Source: Mya arenaria
Taxonomy: Eukaryota; Mollusca; Bivalvia; Myida; Myidae
Length of the DNA stretch: 64,000 nucleotides
Assembly: GCF_026914265.1 (NCBI RefSeq)
Contig: NC_069124.1
Location: forward strand, 6,474,213-6,538,212
Direction: 5' to 3'
The first letter of the stretch is position 1; each line of letters begins with the position of its first letter. The notes under the pieces were generated by a model. The model had not been told where the DNA came from, did no database searches, and saw nothing but the letters and a program-made list of their open reading frames with translations. The position numbers and the translations under genes are program-made. Below, piece after piece: positions 24,017-36,304 of the stretch.

Positions 24017-27000
24017 ATGAGTAATACAACTATTGACATCTTAGCGGACTTGCTCAAGAGGCTATCCAAGAAAGATTCGAGAATTAAAATAACGGACGAA
24101 GAGGCTGCAATGGCAACAAAATGTTATAACGGGCTTATTGGAGATTTAAAGAAGTACCGAGATCAATATTACGAATCTGTCAAAGAGGTCAATTGCCTTA
24201 TTAGTTATACTATTACTCATTGAATGTTGTGTTTTTAACTTTGAGACAAATTAAGATATTAAAATGTTTTATTTAACTGAAATTAAGAATTCATACTGTC
24301 TCGATACGTTCTTTTGATTGTTAGTTTTATTTTGGGCAGCAATAATTCTGTTCAGTTGTCATGACCCTGGGTGTGTATGTATTTGTTCAAAAACGAAAGT
24401 GAAGCAAGTTTATAATTATAAAGCTCGTTCCCAGTACAATACGCAAAAAAGATATATGTTATCCAGGCCAGGAGTCGAAACCAGGACACATTGGTTAGAA
24501 ACGAGTCAGCTGACCACTGTGATAACTGGTCATTTTAATCACAGCGCGAATCGATACTTTTAGTCCTTTTACTGTTTAAAGTTGGTTATAATTGTAGTAA
24601 CACCTTATGCGCTTGATCTTTTTAATATGTATAAATACAGAATATCCATTTCAGGGTACTGATAGCCAATTTTCCAAGAATGAAGCCAAAGCTTCAGGTG
24701 GAAGGTAAACCATATCTGCATATGAATTACTGCTTTCTTGTTGATTCATATTCAACTTTTACGAAAACTAATTGTACATAAATATTAAATAAATATATTA
24801 AATATATATACGATGCATTTACATCTTTGTACCGTTATGTGGCGACAGTAATTAAATTTACTAGTTAAACATCACTAACAATGATTTTGATTTGTTTTTG
24901 ACTACAATCCACAAATAACTGGTTGAATTGAGTCATGTAATACTTTCAGGGGATTTGAAGACGAAATTGAAAATCTAAAAGAAGAGCTAAAAAAGAAAGA
25001 CGAAGAGATTGCTCGCTTGCAGAGAAGGTAATTTGGAATAATCTCACTAAACATAACAACAAAACACAGGGACCAATCCACTCGCAAAACACTATTTTAA
25101 GATTATTTGGCATTAATATAACAGATCAATAATATTGAACTATACAGACATACAGTTATTTCGAACGGTCAGCGATATGAAACTAATAATATAGGAGAGT
25201 TCCTTATTTCATTTATGTTTTATTGGAAATTGGACGGGTTTGGGCCCGTTCTTATGCATGTTAGTAAGTTTTATTTTTTAATCTTTTCTAGGCTTGTCAT
25301 CTGTAGTATTCATTGTACAGTTAGACTTATTCTTCGGAAGCACAACAATCTTAAAAATAGGATAGTTTAATGAAGGCAGCCCAATGACATCAATGATAAG
25401 TGCAACAGCACAGGCTCTTCTTCGACGCATTCTAGCACAGGCTCTTCTATAATGTACACTAGCACAGGCTCTTCTATCACGTATCATAGCACAGGCTCTC
25501 ATTTAACGCACCCTAGCACAGACTCTTATTTAACGCACCCTAGCACAGGCTCTTCTTCAACGCACCCTAGCACAGGCTCTTCTTCAACGTACCCTAGCAC
25601 AGGCTCTTCTATAACGTACCCTAGCACAGGCTCTTCTTCAACGTACCCTAGCACAGGCTCTTCTATAACGCACCCTAGCACAGGCTCTTCTTCAACGTAC
25701 CCTAGCACAGGCTCTTCTTCAACGTACCCTAGCACAGGCTCTTCTTCAACGCACCCTAGCACAGGCTCTTCTTCAACGCACCCTAGCACAGGCGCTTTTT
25801 CAACGCACCCTAGCACAGTCTCTTCTTCAACGCACCCTAGCACAGGCTCTTTTTCAACGCACCCTAGCACAGGCTCTTCTTCAACGCACCCTAGCACAGG
25901 CTCTTCTATTACGCATCATAGCACAGGCTCTTTTTCAACGTATCCTAGCACATGCTCTTCTTCAATGTACCCTAGCACAGGCTCATTTTCAACGCAACCT
26001 AGAACAGGCTCTTCTATAACGTACCATAGCACAGGCTCTTCTATAACGTATCATAGCACAGGATCTTTTATAACGTACCCTAGCACAGGCTCCAATTCAA
26101 CGAAACCTAGCACAGGCTCTTCTATAACATATACCCTAGCACAGGCTCTTATTCAACGCACCCTAGCACAAGCTCTTCTATAACGTACCCTACCACAGGC
26201 TCTTCTATAGCATACCATAACACAGACTGTTTAATTACGTACCCTAGCACAGGCTCTTCTATAACATACCCTAGCTCAGGCTATTCTAGAACATACTCTA
26301 GCACAGGCTCTTCTTCAATGCACCCTAGCACAGGCTTTTATTTAAAGCACCCTAGCACAGGTTCCTCAATAACGTACCCTTGCACAGGCTCTTCTAGAAC
26401 GCACCCTAGCACAAGCTCTTCTAGATTGTTCCCTAGCATAGGCTCTTCTATAACGCACCCTAGCACAGGCTCTTATTCAACGTACCCTAGCACAGGCTCT
26501 TCTTCAATGCACCCTAGCACAGGCGTTTCTTTAACGCACGCTAGCACAGCTCCTCCATAACGCAACCTAGCACATGCTCTTCTATAACGTACCCTAAGAC
26601 AGGCCCCTTTTTAACGTACCCTAGCATTGGCTCCTCTATACCGCACCCTAGCACAGGCTCTTATTCAACGCACCATAGAACAGGCTCTTCTATAACGCAC
26701 CCTATCACAGACTCTTCTTCAACGCACTCTAGCACAGGCTCTTATTCAACGCACCCTAGCACAGGCTCTTCTTCAACGTACCCTAGCACAGGCTCTTCTT
26801 CAACGCACCCTAATACAGGCTCTTCTTCAACGTAACCTAGCACAGACTCTTCTATAACGCACCCTAGCACAGGCTCTTCTATAACGCGCCCTAGCCCAGG
26901 CTCTTCTTCAACGTACCCTAGCACAGGCTCTTCTTCAACGTACCCTAGCACAGGCTCTTCTTCAATGCACCCTAGCACAGGCGTTTCTTTAACGCACGCT

Positions 27001-30000
27001 AGCACAGCTCCTCCATAACGCAACCAAGCACATGCTCTTCTATAACGTACCCTAAGACAGGCCCCTTTTTAACGTACCCTAGCATTGGCTCCTCTATAAC
27101 GCACCCTAGCACAGGCTCTTATTCAACGCACCATAGAACAGGCTCTTCTATAACGCACCCTATCACAGACTCTTCTTCAACGCACTCTAGCACAGGCTCT
27201 TATTCAACGCACCCTAGCACAGGCTCTTCTTCAACGTACCCTAGCACAGGCTCTTCTTCAACGCACCCTAATACAGGCTCTTCTTCAACGTAACCTAGCA
27301 CAGACTCTTCTATAACGCACCCTAGCACAGGCTCTTCTATAACGCGCCCTAGCACAGGCTCTTCTTCAACGTACCCTAGCACAGGCTCTTCTTCAACGAA
27401 CCCTAGCACAGGCTCTTCTTCAACGTACCCTAGCACAGGCTCTTCTTCAACGCACCCTAGCACAGGCTCTTCTTCAACGCACCCTAGCACAGGCTCTTCT
27501 TCAACGTACCCTAGCACAGGCTCTTCTTCAACGCACCCTAGTACAGGCTCTTCTTCAACGCACCCTAACACAGGCTCTTCTTCAACGAACCCAGCACAGG
27601 CTTTTCTTCAACGTACCCTAGCACAGGCTCTTCTTCAACGTACCCTAGCACAAGCTCTTTTATAACGTTCCCTAGCACAGGCCCTTCTATAACGTACCCT
27701 ATCACAGGCTCTTCTTCAATGTACCCTAGCACAGGCTCTTCTTCAACGTACCCTAGCACAAGCTCTTTTATAACGCACCCTAGCACAGGCTCTTCTTCAA
27801 CGCACCCTAGAACAGGCTCTTCTTCAACGCACCCTAGCACAGGCATTTCTTCAACGTACCTTAGCACAGGCTTTTCTATAACGTACCCTAGCACAGGCTC
27901 TTATTCAACGCACCATAGCACAGGCTCTTCTTCAACGTACCTTAGCACAGGCTCTTCTTCAACGTACCCTAGCACAGGCTCTTCTATAACGCACCCTAGC
28001 ACAGGCTCTTCTTTAACGCACCCTAGCACAGGCTCTTCTATAACGCAACCTAGCACAGGCCCTTCTATAACTTACCCTATCACAGGCTCTTCTATAACAT
28101 AACCTAGCACAGGCTCTTCTATAACGCACCCCAGCACAGGCTCCTCTTCAACGCACCCTAGCACAGGCTCTTCTATAACGCACCCTAGCACAGGCTCCTC
28201 TTCAACGTACCCTTGCACAGGGTCTTCTAGAACGCACCCTAGCACAGGCTCTTCTTCAACGTACCCTTGCACAGGCTCTTCTAGAACGCACCCTAGCACA
28301 AGCTCTTCTAGATTGTTCCCTAGCATAGGCTCTTCTATAACGCACCATAGCACAGGCTCTTCTTCAACGTACCCTAGCACAGGCTCTTTTTCAATGTACC
28401 CTAGCACAGGCTTTTCTTCAACGTACCCTAGCACAGGCTCTTGTATAACGCACCCTAGCTCTTCTTCACAAGCGTTCTTTTTTCAAGAATCAGCCAATGT
28501 CAATTTACATATACAGGGAATTACAAGTTCCAGCATATGAATAACTATACTGATTGAACAATAATTTCTCAGCTTAAATATTAAAGTTGAGACCTATAGA
28601 ATAAGCAATTAACATAGAACATATTTGATCAAATAACACTTTAAATGAATAAAAAATGTATTTGCTAACAGACCGGGACCCAAATCAAGTGAAGTTGCTG
28701 TTGACAAAAACAGAGAATTGCAGCAGAAATTACAACAGAAGGAAAGAACAATTCAAGAACTACGGACAAGGTATCAACTCACAGTTGTAGTTTCTTAAAA
28801 ATGACAATTTATTTTTTAAAATATAACTAAATATCATATACATCAAGGGCAACACAGTGATTCTAAATTCCGCTTTGTTTCAGATTGAGCGGTATCGCAG
28901 GTCAGAAACTAAGTGAAGGAAATCCTGATATTACTGATCTTAGCGACCCCTACAGACCAACTATATTGGTAACGATCTCAATTTCCAGACATAATTATAA
29001 TTTTTCGTTATAAGCTCACACTAGTGTTTGATTTCTTCAAAGCTTAAATCTTGACATTAAAACTGTTATGCTATCATGCCTGTCTTTATAACATTCCATC
29101 GGAAACGTTTGACAACTTTTAGTATATGTATTCACGGTGGAGAACCCACGTGACTTATTTGGTAAAGTGCACGGCAACAAATGTCAACAAGTCTCGATTC
29201 AGGTAAGGTTTTTAAAGATAATTTTCTTAATATTTGGAGATTTTTTGTGAAATAAAGACCATAAACCCCGCATTTAAGAGCTCTATCCACGGTATTAAAG
29301 AAATCTAATGCAAAGTGCACGGCTTTTGACAAATCTATCGCTTTACTTCATGTTGGCCGTAAATAACTCATACACAAATCTTATTTTAAGCAAATTTTAT
29401 GTATTTTAAAGTTTTCAGCGTGTATTGTTGAACTTCTTATAGTTATTTCAAAGGCGAAAATGAACTAAAACCAAAATGATAAAGTACACGGACATTTTAG
29501 GATGATAAAGTACACGGTTATTTTAGTTTATGTTTGAAAGTAGAGTGCGGTTTACAAACTAATCGTTATATAAGCATTTTCTATTCGTGAAGTCAGAATG
29601 TATAGTGTTTAGTTTTTATCTAAGTTGTAACAATAAATTTTGCATTATAATGCACACCTAAATAACTAAATATTTAGCAATCATATTTAATGAGGAGTTG
29701 AAAGATAGTCTATGGAATAATTTAAGAGAAAGTCTGCCATTATAAGTTCGATTACTTTTAAGTATGCAGATCAATACAGAATCATACATACATTTCTTCA
29801 AAAATCATATAGTTTTACTTATAAATTACAATCTGGACTGACGGCGAATAAAACATCTCTGTAGAAATTACAATCTGGACTGACGGCGAATAAAACATCT
29901 CTGTAGTTAGCGGCCCGTTTGTGGTGATTATAAATTTCATGAATGTTCCTATTTTGATGTGTTTTGCACACCACAATTAGTTTATATATATTTCCACATT

Positions 30001-33000
30001 TAAAGCATATTGTTCATACCTTTCAGGTAACGCTGAATCTTTTAAAAATTTGGTTCTGAACAAATATTATCTGATCTACATCAGTAAAACTGCGGTCGTT
30101 CGAACAATACAGACAGGAACTCATTGTAAAGATGGAGGCTCAGAGTTAGATGGGAAACAGCAAGGAGGAATGAGAGCACACTATATTACCAACTTACAGG
30201 CTAGGACTAAGACTCGAACATCTAGATAAGAGCTGGGCATGGAACATTAGAATGTTCTAGACTAAAGGCTGAAATGCGATTACAAAATAATTGTGTTTCA
30301 AAGCTTGCTGAATTATATAAGATACATGCAGATAAGAGTTTATAGGGAATAAATGGGAAAATGACAACAATGCATCTCTAAACCTTGTGAAAATGTTTTA
30401 TGCTCAATCCGTTTTCATACTATTTTTACACTGCAACTTTTTCAGTACTGTAATACAAACGAACATTTTGAAAGAGCACCATTTGGTAACAGTACGTTTT
30501 GCTATTTATAAAATGTTAAACTCATGAAAACGTTATTTTAACTCGGCAACATACTGGAATGCACTTCTAACTAGACCATTGTAATCTTTCAATGTGTCAT
30601 GATTAGGTGTGTTTCGCCTTAAATTGCCTGCTGAGTCCAGATTTGAACTTGAACGCTGAGCGACACTGTAGACATTTGTGACGTGTCATACCCCTGTGTC
30701 TAGTAGAAATCTGGTCACTGAGATTGGTCGTGTCACCCAATTTGAACCCACACACACCAGAGGTTAGCTTCAATTGGCCGCTTTCGCGTCTTTCGTGTAT
30801 CTTCAAGTCTTGCAAGGGCAGTTTTGTCACACTATTTGCAAACGTGCAACTTTGTCTCGCCCTGATTGCTGCACCTATAAAAAAGACATGTACTGTCACA
30901 AGTTAGCGAGAATTGCTGGCAATGTCAGTACTTGAATATAATTTATAAAAAACACTATATTACTGCCACGCAATGAGTGTTTGATCGTGTAATCAGCACC
31001 ATAAAACTGAACGACCCTGTCCACTGAAACATGGACCACATTATTACCCGGTATGTGAAAAACGCCACCCCTAAAAAACGTTGAAAACACAGTCAGACGA
31101 CGGCAAATCTTAACCTCTACACGAGGGGAGTCGTAATAAAAGTATATCTGTTAGTATATTCTTATTTCTCGGCGAAAAAAATAAAGCTAAAAACTAACCT
31201 GTGTCTGTGTAAACACTTTCCCGCAAAAACGATGGCAATCGACCAGAATGCCTTCTATCGTGGTCTACTAGATGTTTGTTTTTTATTATTTTGAAATGCC
31301 ATTCCGCATTCTTTGCATAAAGTCGGAGTCTTCATATTCTAAAATGAAACAAATATCACAAAATTATAAGTCTTTCAAATCTGCTAGCAATCGAAGACAT
31401 TAAAAGTACAAGAACACTTTTCTTTCTCAAAATTGACAAAATGAAGAGTTATTAAGCAGTTATGTGTTACTGTTTACCATGTATAATGAATACAAGCACG
31501 TTTTACATATACGATACGAAAAAGAAGTGGAACACCCTTTACAAAAAAACCTCAAGCCCTTTATATGTCAATTGCGAATATATTGTTAAAATACGGGACT
31601 GAATTTTAGTGTGATAACACATGTTTCCATGATTCATGAAAATGAGCCCATCATTTAGGCGACTCTGTCGGTCTAACTGTTAAAACGCGTTCATTCTTCC
31701 CTTGCCACTCCATTACAATGCGTCTTTTCAAACATGGAGCAATGTTCAATAATGAATTTGAAGAATAGAAATAATAAATATATTTATAATAACTCGTTTT
31801 AGCACCAGTCAGTGAAATAATGAGTATATACACTGAAGGTTGTAAAAGACCGTGTACTTTATCAAACCTAAAATGTCCGTGTACTTTATCAATTTGGCGT
31901 TAGTTCATTTTCGCCTTTGAAATAACTATAAGAAGTTCAACAATACACGCTGAAAACTTTAAAATACATAAAATTTGCTTAAAATAAGATTTTTGTATGA
32001 ATTATTTACGGATAGCATGAAGTAAAGCGATAGATTTGTCAAAAGCCGTGTATTTTGCCTTAGATTTCAACTCTGAGAAATCAGTTGGTCAAGATTTTCA
32101 GGAAAACTTTAGGATAATAGAGAACGTTCTTTATTACCGTGGATGGAGCTCTTAAATGCGGGGTTTATGGTCTTTATTTCACAAAAAATCTCCAAATATT
32201 AAGAAAGTTATCTTTGAAAACCTTACCTGAATCGAGACTTGTTGACATTTGTTGCCGTGCACTTTACCAAATGAGTCACGTGGGTTCTCCACCGTGGTAT
32301 TGTAGGCTCAGAAATTTAGTCAAATTTATGACGATGAGTGGACTGCAGCATTCGAAGATCTACAATCCAGCAATTATTTTCGTGATAACGAAAAAGAAAC
32401 AATCGACGTGTTGTCTGATATACTAAAGGTACCCTTTATTTTCTTTAGATGCTGGTTTTCTTATTATAATCCTCTGACTTTTACCTCGTAATCAGTCAAC
32501 AGTATAGTATCTACCATCTAGTATCATTTTTACATTCAGGCTGTAGTATGTACTTTATTGATAATTCAACGGGCCATCAACGAAAAACCCCCATAAAAAC
32601 AGAATATTTTCAGTATTGGGCATTGACAATATTTTTGAGCGTAACTGGGCAATATTGACGACTTGAACAAAAATCTTGACGAAAATCTTTATTGACAAGT
32701 TGTCAATATAAATGTTATCCAACTTCTGTCGAATAGTTTTTTTGAGTACAAAATTACTGAGCAATTGGAACCCAAAAACAAGAATGTCAATTTTATAAAT
32801 GCAATAATATTATGAGCCGCTTACAGTTGAAAAAAATCAATGGTTTCAGGATGTAAACAAGTTTTGCATTGAAGCAGAAAGGGACCAGTTTGTATTCCTG
32901 AAGGAGTCAGCACTTCGTGAAATATTACAGCCTACGGTCAAATATCAGAAGGTATAATCGATGTTCATCTTAAAGAGAGAACATTGACTTTTTCTTATGA

Positions 33001-34415
33001 TTAGGTAAATTGTCTTTTAAGTTGTTTTCAGTATAGGAATACATATTCCGAGAAGGTATATGCAAATATGTTTGTCGCATTTGTTAAGGTATGATCCTGT
33101 TCTTTTTATATAAATAGTTTAAAGCCCTGAGCCCACGATTACGAAAGGTGTAAAGCCGACCAAAAAATCAAATCTTATGTAATAGTTAACTCATTATATT
33201 AAATTTATTATACAACTCACTAAATGTTTTATACATAGTTTGTTTAAAATCGCTGTTATCATAGGATATGTCTGAATATGGAAATAATTTCTTTTCGCGG
33301 ACAAAATCCTTACCTTAAGGAATCGGCCTTCATAATTAAATACACATTTGAATAACTATTCACATAAACTTTGGTTATGTCTTTCGAATACTAAAATACA
33401 GTGTGTAATAAAGTTCGTATATTTTACTTTAAGTAAAGGGATACCAACGGGCGGGATCCTTTTTACAAAAAAAGAGCATTTTGGAATCAAACAGGCACAT
33501 ATTGTGTGCATTTAGATTTATTCGTGGGATTAAAAGGACATATCCGTAAAAAAACGGAAGGTCCACTTTCCTCTACTCAGTCATTCGCTATTGTATATGA
33601 TCTTTTGCCAATTTATGCAGTTCTTAGTCTAAGTCAAGTCAGAATGGAGACCCTTCGTAAACATTAACCATAGCTCCGTACGTACGGCTTTATATCTTAT
33701 TAAGGAATCACATTCATCACCCAATACCGAGGAGATGAGCACACTGGAGGAAAATGCTGCAAACATACACTTAAAAGAATTGCGAAAGGCGCTAGCAGTC
33801 CTCTCCGGCCAGGGATATCTAAAGGTATGTTTTTATATAAAGAAATAGAATTAAAATGGTGCAGAACAAACGTGTACTTAGTTTGTGCATTTTACTAAAA
33901 TGAACTCCAGTTGTCTGCAGCGAAAGGGACATTGAACGCATAAATTCAAAACATTGCAAATGACATGATGGGTCTAATGAATATCATTTTGATATAAACA
34001 TTCAACTTAATTGATAACAGGTTTACAATTTTAACAACATGATATAATATATTTTATGTGATATTTTTCAAATCTTCCTTGTTTACCGTGCCTTTGATTA
34101 GTGAGTCTTCTCGTTTTACAGATATTTGCCAAACTTCAAACAGATACCATTAAACGAAAAACAAATCTAAAAAAATTACCAGATGGGATTAACACTTTCA
34201 TTGAAAGTTCGTTGAAATCTATCTGGCTCATGAAAGTGCAAGATCCTCCCGTAGTTCTAAAATGGGTAGACCCCGGTACAAAAGTACAAACAGACAAATT
34301 CAGTTTCTATACCAAGAAAGGCAAGACCGTGGCTCAGTGTGTATGGCCGGCTGTTCTGCTCCATGAAGACGGACCACTTATGTCTAAGGGCATAGTTCAG
34401 GGTCGTGGTGATTAA
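24017..34415 (+). CDS. Gene E: complete Mieap C-terminal domain protein, class 1, with transposon in an intron
   Basis: Exons: 24017-24187, 24655-24704, 24950-25027, 28672-28770, 28884-28968, 32306-32428, 32850-32951, 33705-33824, 34122-34415 (stop). All phases agree (0,2,2,2,0,0,0,0), about 373 residues. Start is the ATG at 24017 (MSNTTIDILADLLKRLSKKD). A small Ser/Gly exon is followed by two coiled-coil exons that look like copies of each other (ELKKKDEEIARLQRR and KLQQKERTIQELRTR). The next exon has LSGIAGQKL and DLSDPYRPT, then IYDDEWTAAFEDL on a separate exon as in gene C, its probable closest relative. The terminal exon has SIWLMKVQDPP, VWPAVLLHEDG and SKGIVQG. Intron 3 holds a 3 kb minisatellite; intron 5 is almost entirely a DNA transposon. 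AATAAA lies at 34447-34452. Confidence 0.87.
24440..24555 (-). repeat. tRNA-derived SINE fragment
   Basis: On the reverse strand a B-box-like GGTTTCGACTCC (24471-24482) and an A-box-like TGGTCAGCTGACTCG (24505-24520) occur with tRNA-like spacing. The stem pairing of a working tRNA is not evident. It lies in intron 1 of gene E. Confidence 0.5.
25400..28460. repeat. 27 bp minisatellite in intron 3 of gene E
   Basis: Over 110 copies of CCCTAGCACAGGCTCTTCTT plus CAACGCA, 27 bases each, so the period is a multiple of three. The unit has no stop in one frame on each strand: + reads STGSSSTHP repeats (one stretch open for 243 codons, 25452-26183) and - reads VLGCVEEEP repeats. A block of roughly 440 bp is present twice (about 26550-26990 and 26990-27430) with matching private variants, showing a recent large duplication inside the array. 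Confidence 0.95.
29826..29905. repeat. Short tandem duplication inside the transposon
   Basis: Two adjacent copies of about 40 bases containing AAATTACAATCTGGACTGAC followed by GGCGAATAAAACATCTCTGT. A recent local slippage product in the transposon interior. Confidence 0.85.
30603..30899 (-). pseudogene. Degenerate C2H2 zinc-finger coding segment
   Basis: The reverse strand encodes three finger-like units at about 28-residue spacing: a remnant around LQDLKIHERRESG, then CGFKLGDTTNLSDQISTRH, then CLQCRSAFKFKSGLSRQFKA followed by KH. Spacing and the hydrophobic positions fit C2H2 fingers. The first unit lacks the cysteine pair, the second has one Cys, and the third has Gln where the first zinc-binding His should be. 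It is a broken host-type zinc-finger sequence inside the transposon, not a functional gene. A related scrap lies at 31210-31340. Confidence 0.55.
31210..31340 (-). pseudogene. Second zinc-finger remnant in the transposon
   Basis: The reverse strand reads TLCKECGMAFQNNKK in one frame and KHLVDHDRRHSG in another, which together resemble one C2H2 finger with its H-x3-H and HSG linker broken by a frameshift. Same orientation as the segment at 30603-30899, about 300 bases upstream of it in the reading direction. Confidence 0.45.
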
Positions 34416-36304
34416 AATCGCATAAGTCAAGCAGTTTTTGTTCGGAAATAAAGCCGCTTTGTTTTAAAATGAAAAAACCCCGACCATACAAAAAAAAAAC
34501 GTTTTAAAGACTGTAAAATGTTTTGTCCGATTTGTTAAACTGTGACTACAACGGGTAGAGGAACAACCTACACCACATAACGCTTTGACCCAAGACGTCA
34601 GAAACTATGAGCTAGATGAAGGCCACATTATGAGAAAATCGTTAAATAGAGAATAGAGAAATATTGACAAACGCAAGTGAAAACAAGTGAACTAAATTTT
34701 CTAACCCTTCCTTCGAGCTTTGGAATTATAAAGTGTGGCTAAAGACAGAGATATGAAAAGGTAGCAATACAACCAAATCCACAAGGACAAACCGAGCAGC
34801 CAAACCTTCTTGTGAACTTATAAGTTTATACGAGTGTACATGTATTTGTTTTACCGAGTATATATTTAATATGAATACAGTGGCGTAAATGTTCTTTGAT
34901 TATCAAAAAATGCTTTGTTAGCTTCTATCAGTTATATAGCACTTGAAATATAGTATGTTGCTTATGCAATGGTCAAAATCACAAAAGAGGGTTTAAAACG
35001 AAAAAAAGTGACTTTAAATAAAGAAGCTGATAGAACTGGCTCTCTCTCATCTCTCCAAATGTATCACTGTTTATTTCTACTTTATGTTGAAATTTTGTAA
35101 GCTTTACTACCGATGCCCTAACAATGTTGACAGGTTTCCTTCGTAAATTAAGCGTAGACCTAACACATGTTGTAAAAGGAACAGGTCCTCTAGGAACAAA
35201 GCCTCAAACTTTAACTATCGTTCGTATACCACATTGAATTGTACGAAAAGGGATCGAGTGACCTAAGGGTATATGTTTCCGTCTCTCATCGAAGAGGTTG
35301 TGGGTTCGATCCCCACCAGGGGTAGTTTCTCACAGCCGCCTTATGGGAACCAGTACGCGGTTAACATAATCTAGAGTGATTCTATAACTCACTTTCGTCA
35401 CAGGTGAGCTTACATATATTAGTATAAACTATTCTTACGGAGGCATGCCAAACAAATTGCCTTAAATAGAATATTTGTTCAGACATTATCCAGTGTTTTT
35501 CAAGGTCAATTTATGGATATTATATCTCAACCTCATATATCCATACATGTTCATAAACTGCATGTGCTAGTTCTTTGCCATAGTTAATTGCATATAAGGA
35601 TATTTGCCTGAAATAAAAGAAACTCGCAATCATTTTAAGTACCATGTTTTGTTTTCTAACGAAGTTCGAGGGCTGCAATGTATTGCTAGCCCTACAACAA
35701 TATTCTTATTGACAATTATTGCTAGCTTTTAATCACTATCGTCCAATACAGTGTTCTATTCAAAATGCTTATTGTTACAAATATCACATTTCAATATAGT
35801 CAAGAAGAAAACAGTTTGAATAATGAAAATCAGTAAGCGTATATGTTAGATCAATGATTAATAATATAATAGTTTACTTAACAGTGTTTATTTAAAATGG
35901 CGAACAAACTTTGACATAGGATCTTTAATATGGTATGTATTTAAAATGCATTCCGACGGAATATTGTAATTGTCCTACCGACTAAATATAGAACATGTTA
36001 TTTGTTATAATGTCACTAATAGAGTTTACTAATATTAGTTTAATATGCTTAAAACTTAAATGCTTGAAAATATTTATTACATTCACTTTTATAACAAATA
36101 ATTTGATAGTATTTTGATACATAACATCTAGGACAGACCGAATAGGTATTGTTAAACTTAAACATGTACGTTTTGAGTACGATAATTGATTTAAATACTT
36201 TCAAAATTAATACAGTAAGTTATTTTTCAAACTTTATACATGCACCAACATAAAAGCATTAACACTGCTTTTTAACATGTGCTGACAATTTGGAAGTACT
36301 AGAA
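34416..36304. other. Intergenic region between genes E and F
   Basis: AT-rich, with the E 3' UTR at its left end and one SINE copy (35250-35460). I see no coding exon. Confidence 0.5.
35250..35460 (+). repeat. tRNA-derived SINE
   Basis: The head is tRNA-like: GGGATCGAGTGACCTAAGGG with an A-box, a GTCTCTCATCGAAGAGG arm, then GTGGGTTCGATCCCCACC with an intact B-box (35303-35313) and its pairing arm. It is followed by a non-tRNA body to about 35460. The acceptor stem does not pair well and the body continues without a terminator, so this is a SINE and not a tRNA gene. Confidence 0.7.

Larger units (their letters stand above)
29133..32296. mobile_element. Transib-like DNA transposon, non-autonomous, 3.16 kb
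   Basis: The ends are inverted copies of each other: CACGGTGGAGAACCCACGTG at 29133 and its complement ending at 32296. They are flanked by GTATT on both sides (29128-29132 and 32297-32301), a 5 bp target duplication. The inverted repeats run for about 400-450 bases on each side with one length difference and carry a repeated AAAGT-R-CACGG motif (four visible sites on the left). A CAC-R-GTG terminus with a 5 bp duplication is the known hallmark of Transib/RAG-type elements. No transposase is recognisable inside, so it looks non-autonomous. The interior has decayed zinc-finger coding DNA on the reverse strand. ORFs at 29132-29332 (-) and 32139-32426 (+) are the same repeat read from both ends. 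Confidence 0.75.

Noticed and set aside
25452-28540. Long Ser/Thr-rich ORFs (243 codons and others) that look like a mucin
   Set aside because: Pure 27 bp minisatellite lying in an intron of gene E between good splice sites; the opposite strand is just as open. Kept as a finding, not as a gene.
29132-32426. Two similar ORFs on opposite strands sharing LKCGVYGLYFTKNLQILRKL
   Set aside because: They are the two inverted terminal repeats of the transposon read outward; no evidence that they are coding.
35250-35325. Possible tRNA gene
   Set aside because: Has A- and B-box likeness, but the acceptor stem does not pair and the sequence runs on into a SINE body.
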